Assembly (NCBI RefSeq): GCF_000384155.1 | Contig: NZ_KB913031.1 | Coordinates: 2,846,961 to 2,910,960 of the forward strand | Origin: Methylophilus sp. 42 | GTDB lineage: Bacteria > Pseudomonadota > Gammaproteobacteria > Burkholderiales > Methylophilaceae | Length of the DNA: 64,000 nt | Direction: 5' to 3' | In this document: positions 8,570-16,617 of the stretch, in pieces | Position numbering within the stretch: position 1 is the stretch's first letter | Layout of the letters: every line of letters begins with the position of its first letter | Program-made: the position numbers and the translations under genes | The notes under the pieces: generated by a model | What the model was told of the DNA's origin: nothing | What the model saw: only the letters and a program-made list of their open reading frames with translations | The model's database searches: none

Positions 8570-9118
8570 ATGTCCCAAACACCTGCCTCTGCTATTCACA
8601 TTGACTCCGCTGGCCTCGCCAGCCCGGTGCAATATATATTGTCGCCCAACCAGGATGAACGGCCACAGCCTGCCGAAGTGGATATGATCGTCATCCACAA
8701 TATCAGCCTGCCGCCCGACCAGTATGGCGGCCCGGGCATTATGCAATTGTTCACCAACCAGTTAGACCCGCAGGAACACCCTTATTATGCCGAGATTGCG
8801 CACCTCAAGGTCTCGTCACACTTTCTCATACGCCGCACAGGTGAGTTATTACAATTTGTGAGCTGTAACCAGCGCGCCTGGCATGCCGGACTCTCAAAAT
8901 GGCAGGGCCGCGAACGCTGTAATGACTTTTCAGTCGGCATAGAACTCGAAGGCAGTGACATTGAGGTGTTTGAAGATGTGCAATACATCACCTTGCAAGC
9001 ACTGATCAATGCCTTGCGACAACGCTATGCCATCAGGCACATTGTCGGGCATTCAGATATTGCGCCGGGACGCAAAACCGACCCCGGCCCATTCTTTGAT
9101 TGGCAACGAATCACATGA
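8570..9118 (+). CDS. ampD: 1,6-anhydro-N-acetylmuramyl-L-alanine amidase AmpD
   Basis: This cytosolic zinc amidase of 182 residues splits anhydromuramyl-peptides during cell-wall recycling. The zinc ligands expected for AmpD are visible as His43 (VIHNIS), His161 (GHSDIAPGRK) and Asp171 (TDPGP), with Lys169 and the GIELEG strand nearby. Length is normal. Together with anmK (38.1 kb) it points to an active recycling pathway; no ampG or ampR is in the window. Confidence 0.95.
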   Translation: MSQTPASAIHIDSAGLASPVQYILSPNQDERPQPAEVDMIVIHNISLPPDQYGGPGIMQLFTNQLDPQEHPYYAEIAHLKVSSHFLIRRTGELLQFVSCNQRAWHAGLSKWQGRERCNDFSVGIELEGSDIEVFEDVQYITLQALINALRQRYAIRHIVGHSDIAPGRKTDPGPFFDWQRIT

Positions 9119-9208
9119 TCAACAGACGCCAACCAGGCAGCGTCCGATGCGTGATGCTGGCTTTGACGGCTTGCCAGGAGTGACTGAACCGTCAGAGTGC
9201 AAAAAAGA

Positions 9209-10150
9209 TTAAGCTTTAGCAGCGCTTGCTTCGGAGATAGGCGGCGTACTCTCCAAACTCACTGCCATCACTCCCACTAACACCAAAGCGGTGCCCATAC
9301 CCTGTATCCACGACACCGTTTCGCCAAGAAATAAATACGCCAGCACAATCGTCGCGACTGGCCCAACCGCACTAATCAGTGCTGCCTTGCGGCTACCCAA
9401 CTGATGAATCCCTAGGTTCATCAACACCGCAGGCAATACCGTCGCAATCAATGCCATCAGTAAAGCCAGCACATAAACCGCTTGTGGCTGCCCGATCATG
9501 GCCGTGAATGAACCACTGGCCCCAAAGTGGCAGCCGCTGGCTAACGCCGCAAGGGTCATGGTGAGCGCCGTAAACCGGCTAGCACCCAGCTTGGGAATCA
9601 ATTGGCCACTCCCCAACAGGTAACCTGCATAGACAATCGCACTCAGTAACACCAGCCAGGCGCCATACAGCGTCTGCTGCGAGCCCAGACCTGCAAGCTC
9701 CACATCATGCAACACCACTAACACCACGCCTGCATAACTGGTCACCATAGCAAACCACTCACGACGCGTAATCGTGTGTTTGAGGAATACCGCGCTCATC
9801 GCTACCACAAGTGCGGGGTAAATAAACAGAATCACCCTTTCCAGCCCGGCCGAGACATAACGCAACCCTTCAAAATTCAGCCACATCGAGCCATAACCAC
9901 CGACGGTGGCTAACACCAGCAGAGACAGCCAGTCTTTGACGCTCATGGTCAGTGGTGTATCTTGTTGCATCGCCCACCAGCCCAACCCGATAAAAAACGG
10001 CATAGCAAACGCCATACGCAACGCAATCAAGGTCTCCGTATCAATGTGATAGACGTAAGCCAGCTTGACCATGATCGCTTTCGACGAAATGGCCACGGAC
10101 GATATCAGTACCAGCATGGCACCGTAATACGGATGGGTAGAATCTTTCAT
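9209..10150 (-). CDS. EamA-family (DMT) transporter, possible metabolite exporter
   Basis: This 313-residue protein has ten hydrophobic helices in two EamA repeats (about residues 12-150 and 160-295). Family members export amino acids or related metabolites; the type member of Escherichia coli exports cysteine and O-acetylserine. The substrate here is not proven. However, the region in front of the gene contains what looks like a cysteine-codon leader peptide and exclusive RNA helices (10151-10362), which would fit a cysteine-pathway exporter. The ATG at 10150 has a weak ribosome site (aggg) that lies inside a hairpin. Confidence 0.85.
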   Translation of the reverse strand: MKDSTHPYYGAMLVLISSVAISSKAIMVKLAYVYHIDTETLIALRMAFAMPFFIGLGWWAMQQDTPLTMSVKDWLSLLVLATVGGYGSMWLNFEGLRYVSAGLERVILFIYPALVVAMSAVFLKHTITRREWFAMVTSYAGVVLVVLHDVELAGLGSQQTLYGAWLVLLSAIVYAGYLLGSGQLIPKLGASRFTALTMTLAALASGCHFGASGSFTAMIGQPQAVYVLALLMALIATVLPAVLMNLGIHQLGSRKAALISAVGPVATIVLAYLFLGETVSWIQGMGTALVLVGVMAVSLESTPPISEASAAKA

Positions 10151-10151
10151 A

Positions 10152-10175
10152 TGAGCCCTGAATCAATGGGGCTCA
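10152..10175 (-). promoter_or_regulatory. Hairpin covering the eamA ribosome-binding site
   Basis: Read on the minus strand, tgagccc (10175-10169) pairs with gggctca (10158-10152) around a 10-base loop. The 3' arm contains the only Shine-Dalgarno-like bases (ggg of aggg) before the eamA ATG at 10150, so the folded form would hide the ribosome site. Confidence 0.5.
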
Positions 10176-10196
10176 CCGGGAAGGGTATGACAAGAT

Positions 10197-10247
10197 CAAC
10201 CGCGGAGAGCCCGCGGTTGCAAAAGAATTACGACAAGCAGCAACCGC
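10197..10247 (-). promoter_or_regulatory. Mutually exclusive helices of a probable attenuator upstream of eamA
   Basis: On the minus strand, segment 2 (gcggttgc, 10247-10240, inside the leader's Cys codons) can pair with segment 3 (gcaaccgc, 10220-10213). Segment 3 can instead form a perfect 9-bp hairpin with segment 4 (caaccgcgg 10219-10211 with ccgcggttg 10205-10197, loop gctct). This 2:3 versus 3:4 choice is the layout of leader-peptide attenuators. The 3:4 hairpin is not followed by a U-run, so it may act other than as an intrinsic terminator. Confidence 0.55.
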
Positions 10248-10323
10248 AGCACGATGTGGCGACTAGCCACAATGCCTTTCGGTTCATCACCACAACAGTA
10301 GATTGGAGGAATTGCTTGTTCAT
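10228..10323 (-). CDS. Candidate cysteine-rich leader peptide upstream of eamA
   Basis: A 31-codon frame starts with ATG at 10323 and ends with TAA at 10228; a second in-frame ATG at 10287 would give 19 codons. Codons 24-31 encode SCCGCCLS: four cysteine codons within five, just before the stop. The promoter at 10334-10362 would put the transcript start about 4-5 bases before the first ATG, making the message almost leaderless. Poly-cysteine, often leaderless, small ORFs act as cysteine-responsive attenuators in mycobacteria. Here the Cys codons form one arm of an alternative helix, and the gene downstream is an EamA-family exporter. The reading is by sequence alone. Confidence 0.5.
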   Translation of the reverse strand: MNKQFLQSTVVVMNRKALWLVATSCCGCCLS

Positions 10324-10333
10324 AAGTTTATGG

Positions 10334-10362
10334 AATTTACGTGGGTTTGGGAGAATGGTCAA
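10334..10362 (-). promoter_or_regulatory. Predicted promoter for the eamA leader
   Basis: On the minus strand TTGACC (10362-10357) and TAAATT (10339-10334) are separated by 17 bases, a fair sigma-70 match. The predicted start of transcription is near 10327. Confidence 0.5.
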
Positions 10363-10399
10363 GGGAACTGTTTAATTTATATGTGTGTTCAATACTTTT

Positions 10400-10955
10400 C
10401 TTTTCGCCTCTAGGCGAGTCACTTTCTGATGTTTGCCCCTCAGAAAGTAACCAAAGAAGAGGGCACCCAGCCATCACGGCCTGACGGCTGCCTTGCGTTG
10501 CTCAACAAAATAAGCGGTCACGAAACTCGCCCTGACAAGCCACACAGAACGTGGCTTGTTGCGGAGCTCAGACAGTCGCTCCCTCAACTCTTATTTTGTT
10601 TCCGCTACTCAGCGTGATGGGATGGGATTTGTCTCGTCAAACGACCATTAGTGAAAATTTAACGGAAGCATAATTCTTCAGCTTTGCCGATAATCACCAA
10701 GAATGGTGGCGCTCACGTGGTGTTCGGGGACCCCATCTGCCGCGCCGAGCAACGCAGGGTTGGCGGGAGCTTTCGGCCATCGGCTGTCCGAGCTCCGCAA
10801 CAAGCCACGTTCTGTGTGGCTTGTCAGGGCGAGTTTCGATGGACGCCCGGCAAGCCGAGTAGCACAGGATAAAAGCGGAAGCTGGGGTGCATTTCTTTTG
10901 GTTACTTGTTCTTTGTGCAAGCAAAGAAAAGTAACTCGCCGAGAGGGCGAAAAGC
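10400..10955. repeat. Composite inverted-pair repeat, locus 1
   Basis: This 556-base intergenic block consists of a left arm (10400-10642) and a right arm (10718-10955) in opposite orientation, around 75 unshared bases. The best-kept part is a perfect 49-bp inverted repeat, 10521-10569 with 10790-10838. The same two arms occur at 28128-28745, with an unrelated centre. Each arm carries a small tcgcc/ggcga-type hairpin at its outer end, a second outer hairpin (10421-10448; 10909-10928) and an inner hairpin acaagccac/gtggcttgt. Frames crossing it are not convincing genes. It resembles dispersed non-coding repeats seen in many proteobacteria; its function is unknown. Confidence 0.9.
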
Positions 10956-11010
10956 AGCTTATCAATCCACCCGCCAAAGAATTACTTTCCCAGCCTAATC
11001 CAGCAATCAA

Positions 11011-11544
11011 TTAAACGATCAAATTCTTTTGTAAAGTGATCAACTGCATATTCTCCACCTTCGCCTGCCACATCTCCGGCAGATAAGGAAAAGGCTTTAA
11101 TTCCCCCGTCGCCTGGTACCCAAGCCGCTGGTAAAACGCAATCAGCGCCTGCCTCACACTGACCACCGCCATTTGACTGGCAAGCGCGCCCCAGCGCTCA
11201 ACCGACAATTGCTCGGCCGCCAGAATTATCTTTTTACCATAGCCTCGATTCTGTGCCGTTGGCTCTACCGCAATCATGCCCAGATGTGCGACTTGTTCAT
11301 CCGCATGCCATTCTGCACACAGCGTGACCATCAGCGTTTCGGCGACCCAGCCAGTCAGGATCACGGCATCATGACGATTTAACAATGCCAGTACATCGCC
11401 GGTCGTCGTGCGTTTGCCATCCAGCAGATCCGCCTCCGTGGTCCAGCCTGCCCGGCTGCTTTCGCCGCGATAAGCACGATTGACCAGTGCCGAAATTGCA
11501 TCGGCATCCTGCACCTGGGCAGGTCTTATGATTAATTCAGTCAT
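11011..11544 (-). CDS. GNAT family N-acetyltransferase
   Basis: This 177-residue protein has the GNAT fold. The acetyl-CoA loop is seen in VEPTAQNRGYGKKIILAAE (the R/Q-x-x-G-x-G/A motif as QNRGYG) and the late strand-helix as LIAFYQRLGYQATGEL. The N-terminal part (IRPAQVQDADAISALVNRAY) is typical. The substrate is not predictable. It starts 6 bases after the stop of the symporter gene on the same strand, so the two are probably one operon. The right arm of repeat locus 1 begins about 55 bases beyond its stop. Confidence 0.85.
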   Translation of the reverse strand: MTELIIRPAQVQDADAISALVNRAYRGESSRAGWTTEADLLDGKRTTTGDVLALLNRHDAVILTGWVAETLMVTLCAEWHADEQVAHLGMIAVEPTAQNRGYGKKIILAAEQLSVERWGALASQMAVVSVRQALIAFYQRLGYQATGELKPFPYLPEMWQAKVENMQLITLQKNLIV

Positions 11545-11550
11545 TGAGGT

Positions 11551-12777
11551 TTATTGCACTAATTTTTCGATTCGATGTTGTACCACCAGGCTACCTATCA
11601 TGTCGCCTTCCACATTCACCGCAGTACGTACAGTATCCAGCAAGCGGTCTATCGGTAATAAAATGGCAATGGCCTCAGCGGGCAAACCCACGCTTTGCAA
11701 TACCATAACCATGGTGACCATACCCGCACTCGGGATACCCGGTGCGCCCATGGCGGCGATCATGGTGGTAAAGCACACCACCAGTTGCTGCCCGAGTGAC
11801 AAGTCAATACCAGCCAGTTGTGCAACAAACAAAGCAGCCGCGGCTTCGTACAATGCGGTCCCATCCATATTCACGGTGGCGCCCAGCGGCACCACAAAGC
11901 CTGCAATTTCAGGCTTCACCTGCATATTTTCTGTCGCGCAACGCATGGTCACCGGCATGGTGGCATTACTCGAACTGGTGGCAAATGCCGTGAGCAGGGA
12001 CTCACGCGCCCGCTGTAAAAACCACCACGGACGTTTGCCGGTAAGCAGGAATAACAATAGTGGCAGCACGACCAGACCATGGAATAAGGTGGTCCCTGTC
12101 ACCACCAGCATGAATTTGGTCAAGCTGGCAAACAGGCTCACATCCTGCGTGGCGACCAGTTTGAATAGCAACGCGGCAATGCCAAAAGGTGCCAGGCGCA
12201 TAATCCAGTTGATCATCTGCATCGCCACCGCCATGCCTTCTTCAAACACAGCCAGCAAGTGTGGGTAACGCTCGGCAGATACTACCAGCGCAATCCCCAG
12301 CAACAAGGCAAAAGCCACAATGGCCAGGATATTACCCTCAGCCAGCGCTTTGAACGGGTTAATAAAGATGCCGTGCAGAAATTGCGTGAAAAACTCAGGC
12401 AAGGTGAGTTGCTTGGTTTCAAACTGCTGCAGGGCATCGGCAAACATATTGAGGTGCAAACCTGCTCCAGGCTGGAAAAGATGGCTGGCACCCAAGCCGA
12501 TAACGACTGCAATGATGGTAGTCGTAGCAAAAAACAATAGTGTGGTTTTCCAGACAATATCAATTTGACTATGCTGGCGGAGATTGGCAATGCCGGTGAC
12601 GATGGCACAAAATACCAGCGGGATCATCACCATTTTGAGCAGGTCGATAAACAGAGTACCAATCAGATTGGCGGCGTATAAAGCGCTATCGACTTGTTTG
12701 CCATGTGCAAAAAGGCCAAGTGTCACCGCGGCGGTGGCGGCGAAAAAGATTTGTCCATTGAGTCCAATGCTTTTCAT
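11551..12777 (-). CDS. Dicarboxylate/amino acid:cation symporter (DAACS family)
   Basis: This 408-residue membrane protein belongs to the GltP/DctA family. Family marks are the serine-rich re-entrant loop (FATSSSNATMPVTM), the substrate/cation motif NMDGTALYEA and the helix MAAMGAPGIPSAGMVTM. It would import a C4-dicarboxylate or an acidic or neutral amino acid with Na+ or H+; the exact substrate is not readable. It is followed on the same strand by a GNAT acetyltransferase after 6 bases. Confidence 0.88.
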   Translation of the reverse strand: MKSIGLNGQIFFAATAAVTLGLFAHGKQVDSALYAANLIGTLFIDLLKMVMIPLVFCAIVTGIANLRQHSQIDIVWKTTLLFFATTTIIAVVIGLGASHLFQPGAGLHLNMFADALQQFETKQLTLPEFFTQFLHGIFINPFKALAEGNILAIVAFALLLGIALVVSAERYPHLLAVFEEGMAVAMQMINWIMRLAPFGIAALLFKLVATQDVSLFASLTKFMLVVTGTTLFHGLVVLPLLLFLLTGKRPWWFLQRARESLLTAFATSSSNATMPVTMRCATENMQVKPEIAGFVVPLGATVNMDGTALYEAAAALFVAQLAGIDLSLGQQLVVCFTTMIAAMGAPGIPSAGMVTMVMVLQSVGLPAEAIAILLPIDRLLDTVRTAVNVEGDMIGSLVVQHRIEKLVQ

Positions 12778-12938
12778 TTACACGACATCCTTAAAAATAA
12801 TTACATTGTGCAAAACCACCAACACGTATAAAGTTTACATACGTTAATATTCATGTCGGGAGATGAAATACCTTGCTGACAATCCTAAATCCAGAAAGCT
12901 TAATCACGCTCATGGCTAATATAGAAATAAGGATAATG

Positions 12939-13457
12939 ATGCTAATAAAAAACTACGCGATCACTTTTGCCGGATTAATTTTTCTTGCATCTTGCGCCAG
13001 TACGGGTAGTGATATTAAAGCAACTTCAGAAGTAAAACGCGGCCCCTTGGGCAATATCAATCAACTCATGATTGTTCGGCCTGAACAAAATCGCAAAGAC
13101 ATTTTGAATCATCAAGCCTACGCAGTCGCAGTAGAACTGCAACAGCAGTTGAATCACGCAGGCATTCCAGTCAGTGAATATACGGTCAAAGGATATGAAA
13201 TAAATAACTTATCCAAATTGATGGAAGCATCTCAACGGCATAAACCTAGCCATATTCTCTCCATTACGTTGGAATCAGGTAAAGTCGCTGCTGCAAAGTA
13301 TTTACAAAACTACACCGTAGATATCTGGATACGCCCTGCCACTGAATCAAGCGCTGTATGGCATTACCGCGCCGAGGTGTATGCACCGACAAGCTCCAAT
13401 CAAGAGGTTGCTGCACATGTGATCAAACAAATGCAAGCAGACCACCTGATCGAGTAA
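12939..13457 (+). CDS. Hypothetical lipoprotein
   Basis: This 172-residue protein has a lipoprotein signal: MLIKNYAITFAGLIFLASC, with the lipobox LASC and Cys19 as the lipid anchor. I choose the ATG at 12939 because aagga lies 5 bases before it; an ATG 3 bases upstream is too close to that site and a longer TTG frame from 12873 is unsupported. The mature part has no motif I recognise. It is a mixed alpha/beta protein (for example HILSITLESGKVAAAKYLQN) that could be a small periplasmic domain. It stands alone, converging with the RsmB-type gene. Confidence 0.72.
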   Translation: MLIKNYAITFAGLIFLASCASTGSDIKATSEVKRGPLGNINQLMIVRPEQNRKDILNHQAYAVAVELQQQLNHAGIPVSEYTVKGYEINNLSKLMEASQRHKPSHILSITLESGKVAAAKYLQNYTVDIWIRPATESSAVWHYRAEVYAPTSSNQEVAAHVIKQMQADHLIE

Positions 13458-13483
13458 AAAGGCTGCCCAGAGGCAGCTAATAG

Positions 13484-14761
13484 CTAAGCCGCTTTTTCAA
13501 ACACCGCTGCAAAGAAACCATCTGTGCCATGCAGATGCGGCAGTAACTTCAAATATTCACCGGTATCGAGCACGATATTCTGCTGCGCCAGCACTTCATT
13601 GGCAGGCACCAATTTAAACTCTGGATGCGCTTGTAAAAACGCTTCGGCAATGGCTTCGTTTTCGTCACGCAACAAACTGCATGTGGCATATACCACACGG
13701 CCACCTGCTTTACACAGTTTGGCGGCACGGGCGAGGATATTGGTTTGTTTGACGTTTAACTCGGCAACATCTTCTTCCGCCTGACGCCACTTCAGGTCAG
13801 GGTTACGGCGCAAGGTACCCAGGCCACTACATGGCGCATCGACCAACACGCGGTCAAACTTGCCATTGAGGCGTTTGAGTTTCAAGTCGTTTTCGTTGTT
13901 GATGAGTTGCGCTTGCAGATTAGACAAGCCGCTGCGTTTCAAGCGTTGACCCAGGTTATTCAGGCGTTTTTCAGACACATCAAACGCATATAAACGGCCG
14001 GTGTTTTTCATGAGTGCGCCCAGTGCCAGGGTTTTACCGCCAGCACCTGCACATAAATCGGCCACCATTTGCCCGCGTTTAGGCGCGACCAGGTAGCTCA
14101 ACAACTGACTGCCTTCGTCCTGCACTTCAATTTTGCCTTCGGTGAACAGGATGTGTTTGCCGATATTGAGACGTGCGCCCATGCGGATGCCCACAGGTGA
14201 ATAAGGGGTTGGGGCGATGACGTTATCTTTCACTGTGTTTTCTGCCAGCATGCGCGCCAGCACTTCTTCACGGTTGGACTTGATGGTATTCACGCGTAAA
14301 TCGAGGCTCGCTTGCTCAAACATGCTGCGGCAAATGGTCATCGCCTCAGCCTCGCCATATTGCTCGACCAGCTTGTTCCAGAACCAGTCGCGTACATCGG
14401 CCAGCACAGCTGGCGCAAAGCCTTCACTGTTTTTGCTTTTAATGGCCACTGCCCATTCTTTTTGGCGCTCATCCAGCATCTCATCTAAGTCACGAATGCT
14501 TTTGCCTTCAATCTTGAGCCACCAGGCAATAATCAGTTTACGCGTATCTTCCTGCTCGTCTGTCTCACTGACAGAGACTTCGCGCAGGTAACGATAACGG
14601 CGCAAGACACCATAAGCGGTTTCAGCCACCCATGCACGGTCTTTGGTACCTAACTCACGATGTTGGCGAAAAAATTCGCTGAGCTTGGCATCGGCCGGAC
14701 TTTCGAACTTCAGTATGTCGTTTAACAACATCGCCGTCTGGCGCATCAGGGATTGGTTCAT
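13484..14761 (-). CDS. RsmB/NOP family RNA (cytosine-5) methyltransferase
   Basis: This 425-residue SAM-dependent RNA m5C methyltransferase has the SAM site VADLCAGAGGKTLALGA and the two catalytic cysteine motifs VDAPCSGLGTLRRNPDLKW and VYATCSLLRDENEA. The N-terminal 150 residues resemble the NusB-like helical domain of RsmB, so 16S rRNA C967-type modification is likely but not certain, since this family has several branches. It is the last gene of a minus-strand series purM, DUF3108, DUF3108, methyltransferase, starting 22 bases after the DUF3108 stop. Confidence 0.85.
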   Translation of the reverse strand: MNQSLMRQTAMLLNDILKFESPADAKLSEFFRQHRELGTKDRAWVAETAYGVLRRYRYLREVSVSETDEQEDTRKLIIAWWLKIEGKSIRDLDEMLDERQKEWAVAIKSKNSEGFAPAVLADVRDWFWNKLVEQYGEAEAMTICRSMFEQASLDLRVNTIKSNREEVLARMLAENTVKDNVIAPTPYSPVGIRMGARLNIGKHILFTEGKIEVQDEGSQLLSYLVAPKRGQMVADLCAGAGGKTLALGALMKNTGRLYAFDVSEKRLNNLGQRLKRSGLSNLQAQLINNENDLKLKRLNGKFDRVLVDAPCSGLGTLRRNPDLKWRQAEEDVAELNVKQTNILARAAKLCKAGGRVVYATCSLLRDENEAIAEAFLQAHPEFKLVPANEVLAQQNIVLDTGEYLKLLPHLHGTDGFFAAVFEKAA

Positions 14762-14783
14762 CAGAATCTTTCAAATACTTACA

Positions 14784-15875
14784 TTATTCGGTGATCAACC
14801 GCGTGGCGACTTGCTCAATCACCATGCCGTTTTTCTCCAGCTTTTTAATTTTGACCGGCACATAGCGATAATCGCTGGCCAGCCATAGTTCTACTTTTTC
14901 GTCGGTATCGCCACGTGTGTGCACAATGTGCACCGTCTGAATGGTCTGGTCAGCAATCACCAGGCTATCTTCGCCTTCAAACGTATATTCATATTCACCA
15001 ACGCGCCGGCCATTGGTCAGCGTCACATGCATTTCTTGCAACGGCGGCACAAACATAAACTGGTACATAAAACTGAGGATATCTTGCGTATTGACGCGCA
15101 AATCCCGGCGCTGCTCACCCTTGGCTGTTTTCAGGGTAATCACATTGGTTTCCCAGTCAAACACAGCTTCATAAGTTTTACTGGCGCGGCTGCCAAAGGC
15201 ATAGCGATACAATTGCGGCTTCAAACCGCCTGGGCCCACTTCGCCTGAGCTTTGCTGCTCTAGCGAGGGATAGAGCAATTTTAACAGACCGCGCCCTTCC
15301 ACCAGCCAACGCAAACGATAAGTGGCCGATGTATCGCGAACATACTCAATTTCTGCGCTGCCCGCGGGCCGCTCTTCGCCGTTCACAAACACCACAAAGT
15401 CAGTCCTCACATGCTGGTAAGGCGGTGGCTGTGCATCATCCGGCACAGCCTCAGGGTGATCCATTTCATGCCAGGCATTGATTTCTGCCAACCTGGTTTG
15501 CGTCTCTTCCTCACTGATGGCTGGCGGCTCAGCATCAGCCGATGGCGCCTGCGATGTATCTGTCACCGTACTCGATTCAGTTGCTGGCGGTGGTGTAACG
15601 ACTGGCACCTGCGCAGGCGGCGGTGCAGCTTGCTTTTTGGGTGAGTTGAGCGGCGAAACGGGTTTTGCCAACGCAGTAGAGACAGGCGGTGCAGGAGGCG
15701 GTAATAATCGTGCCTGCAATACAGAAGGCGCACGCACTTCATTGTCAAACCAGTTGCGCCAATTCACTTCGCTAAACGCAAACACATGCAGTAATAACGA
15801 CAGGCAAAGCGCCAGCGCCAGTGGCCATGAAACATGCTGTTGAATCCAGTGTCGCAGAGCTGATGCTTGCATCAC
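14784..15875 (-). CDS. DUF3108 protein with TonB-like proline-rich N-terminus
   Basis: This 363-residue protein has a cytoplasmic start, one membrane helix (about PLALALCLSLLLHVFAF), a long Pro/Ala/Glu-rich linker (about residues 50-140) and a C-terminal DUF3108 beta-rich domain. The layout (anchor, extended linker, domain) recalls TonB, but there is no TonB C-terminal domain. DUF3108 has no established function. The gene lies 25 bases after a second, linker-free DUF3108 gene on the same strand, so the two may be an old duplication with different anchoring. Confidence 0.82.
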   Translation of the reverse strand: MMQASALRHWIQQHVSWPLALALCLSLLLHVFAFSEVNWRNWFDNEVRAPSVLQARLLPPPAPPVSTALAKPVSPLNSPKKQAAPPPAQVPVVTPPPATESSTVTDTSQAPSADAEPPAISEEETQTRLAEINAWHEMDHPEAVPDDAQPPPYQHVRTDFVVFVNGEERPAGSAEIEYVRDTSATYRLRWLVEGRGLLKLLYPSLEQQSSGEVGPGGLKPQLYRYAFGSRASKTYEAVFDWETNVITLKTAKGEQRRDLRVNTQDILSFMYQFMFVPPLQEMHVTLTNGRRVGEYEYTFEGEDSLVIADQTIQTVHIVHTRGDTDEKVELWLASDYRYVPVKIKKLEKNGMVIEQVATRLITE

Positions 15876-15900
15876 GCGCTTTCTCTCGCTGCAGAACCTG

Positions 15901-16617
15901 TTACTGACCGGTGATACTGGTGATCACCTGTTCCATGCGTTTACCATCATCCTGAATCACCAGCTTCACTGGCAAATAACCTTTATCCTTGGCCAGATAC
16001 AGGGTTTTCTCACCATCCGCATCTGTCAGTTTAATCACATTAAATGTCCCCGCCTCAGTCTGCAATGGCGTGGTTTCCTCAGTCACCACAAACGTATGTG
16101 GTGCCAGTTTTTTACCGTTGGCAACGGCAAAACTCACCTGCTTGTCCTTAGGCGGTTGCCACATCCAGCAATACATCACACTTAATAAATCCTGCGTGCC
16201 CTTGGATAACTTATCTGTCGCCTGCTCATCTTTAATCTGCATCTTAAGCACTTTTTTTGCCCAGTCAAAATCACTGATCAGTGCTTTATCCGGGTGCTTG
16301 GACTGACGAGACTCAAAACGATTGGGGCGCAAGGCATTGGCAACCACTTGGCCCTGGCTGGAGAGTGTGCGCTCACCCATGAGCTTATAGATTCCTTTAC
16401 CCTCAGCCAGCGATGCGATTTGATAACGGTTGCCGGTTACACTCAACTGGTCTTTGACCGTGCCGATGGTGATGCCCTGTTGCAGCAAGTCATATTTGAG
16501 CGTCAACTGCTTGGGTGCCGCTGACAACACAGGCGATAGCAACAGCAGCATCGTGGCTAACAGGCTGGCCGCGATGCGCTTGTGATTGCTGAAAAGCAGC
16601 ATTACACCATCACGCAT
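15901..16617 (-). CDS. DUF3108 domain protein, secreted
   Basis: This 238-residue protein has an N-terminal hydrophobic signal (about residues 12-33, ending in SAAPK) and a DUF3108 domain in the rest (LTLKYDLLQQGITIGTVKDQ at its start). Its ATG overlaps the purM stop as taatg, implying translational coupling with purM. In many relatives a purN gene sits between purM and this family; here it does not. The function is unknown; the signal peptide and the adjacent TonB-like paralogue suggest an envelope role (inference). Confidence 0.82.
   Translation of the reverse strand: MRDGVMLLFSNHKRIAASLLATMLLLLSPVLSAAPKQLTLKYDLLQQGITIGTVKDQLSVTGNRYQIASLAEGKGIYKLMGERTLSSQGQVVANALRPNRFESRQSKHPDKALISDFDWAKKVLKMQIKDEQATDKLSKGTQDLLSVMYCWMWQPPKDKQVSFAVANGKKLAPHTFVVTEETTPLQTEAGTFNVIKLTDADGEKTLYLAKDKGYLPVKLVIQDDGKRMEQVITSITGQ

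Noticed and set aside
10429-11014. Several 60-110 codon ORFs on both strands across repeat locus 1
   Set aside because: They are open frames running through the repeat arms. Several frames are open at once and the same peptide strings recur at locus 2 with different ends, as expected of translated repeats.
11480-12268. 262-codon plus-strand ORF antisense to the DAACS symporter
   Set aside because: It is a shadow of the symporter frame; Ser/Thr/Ala-rich with no family signature.
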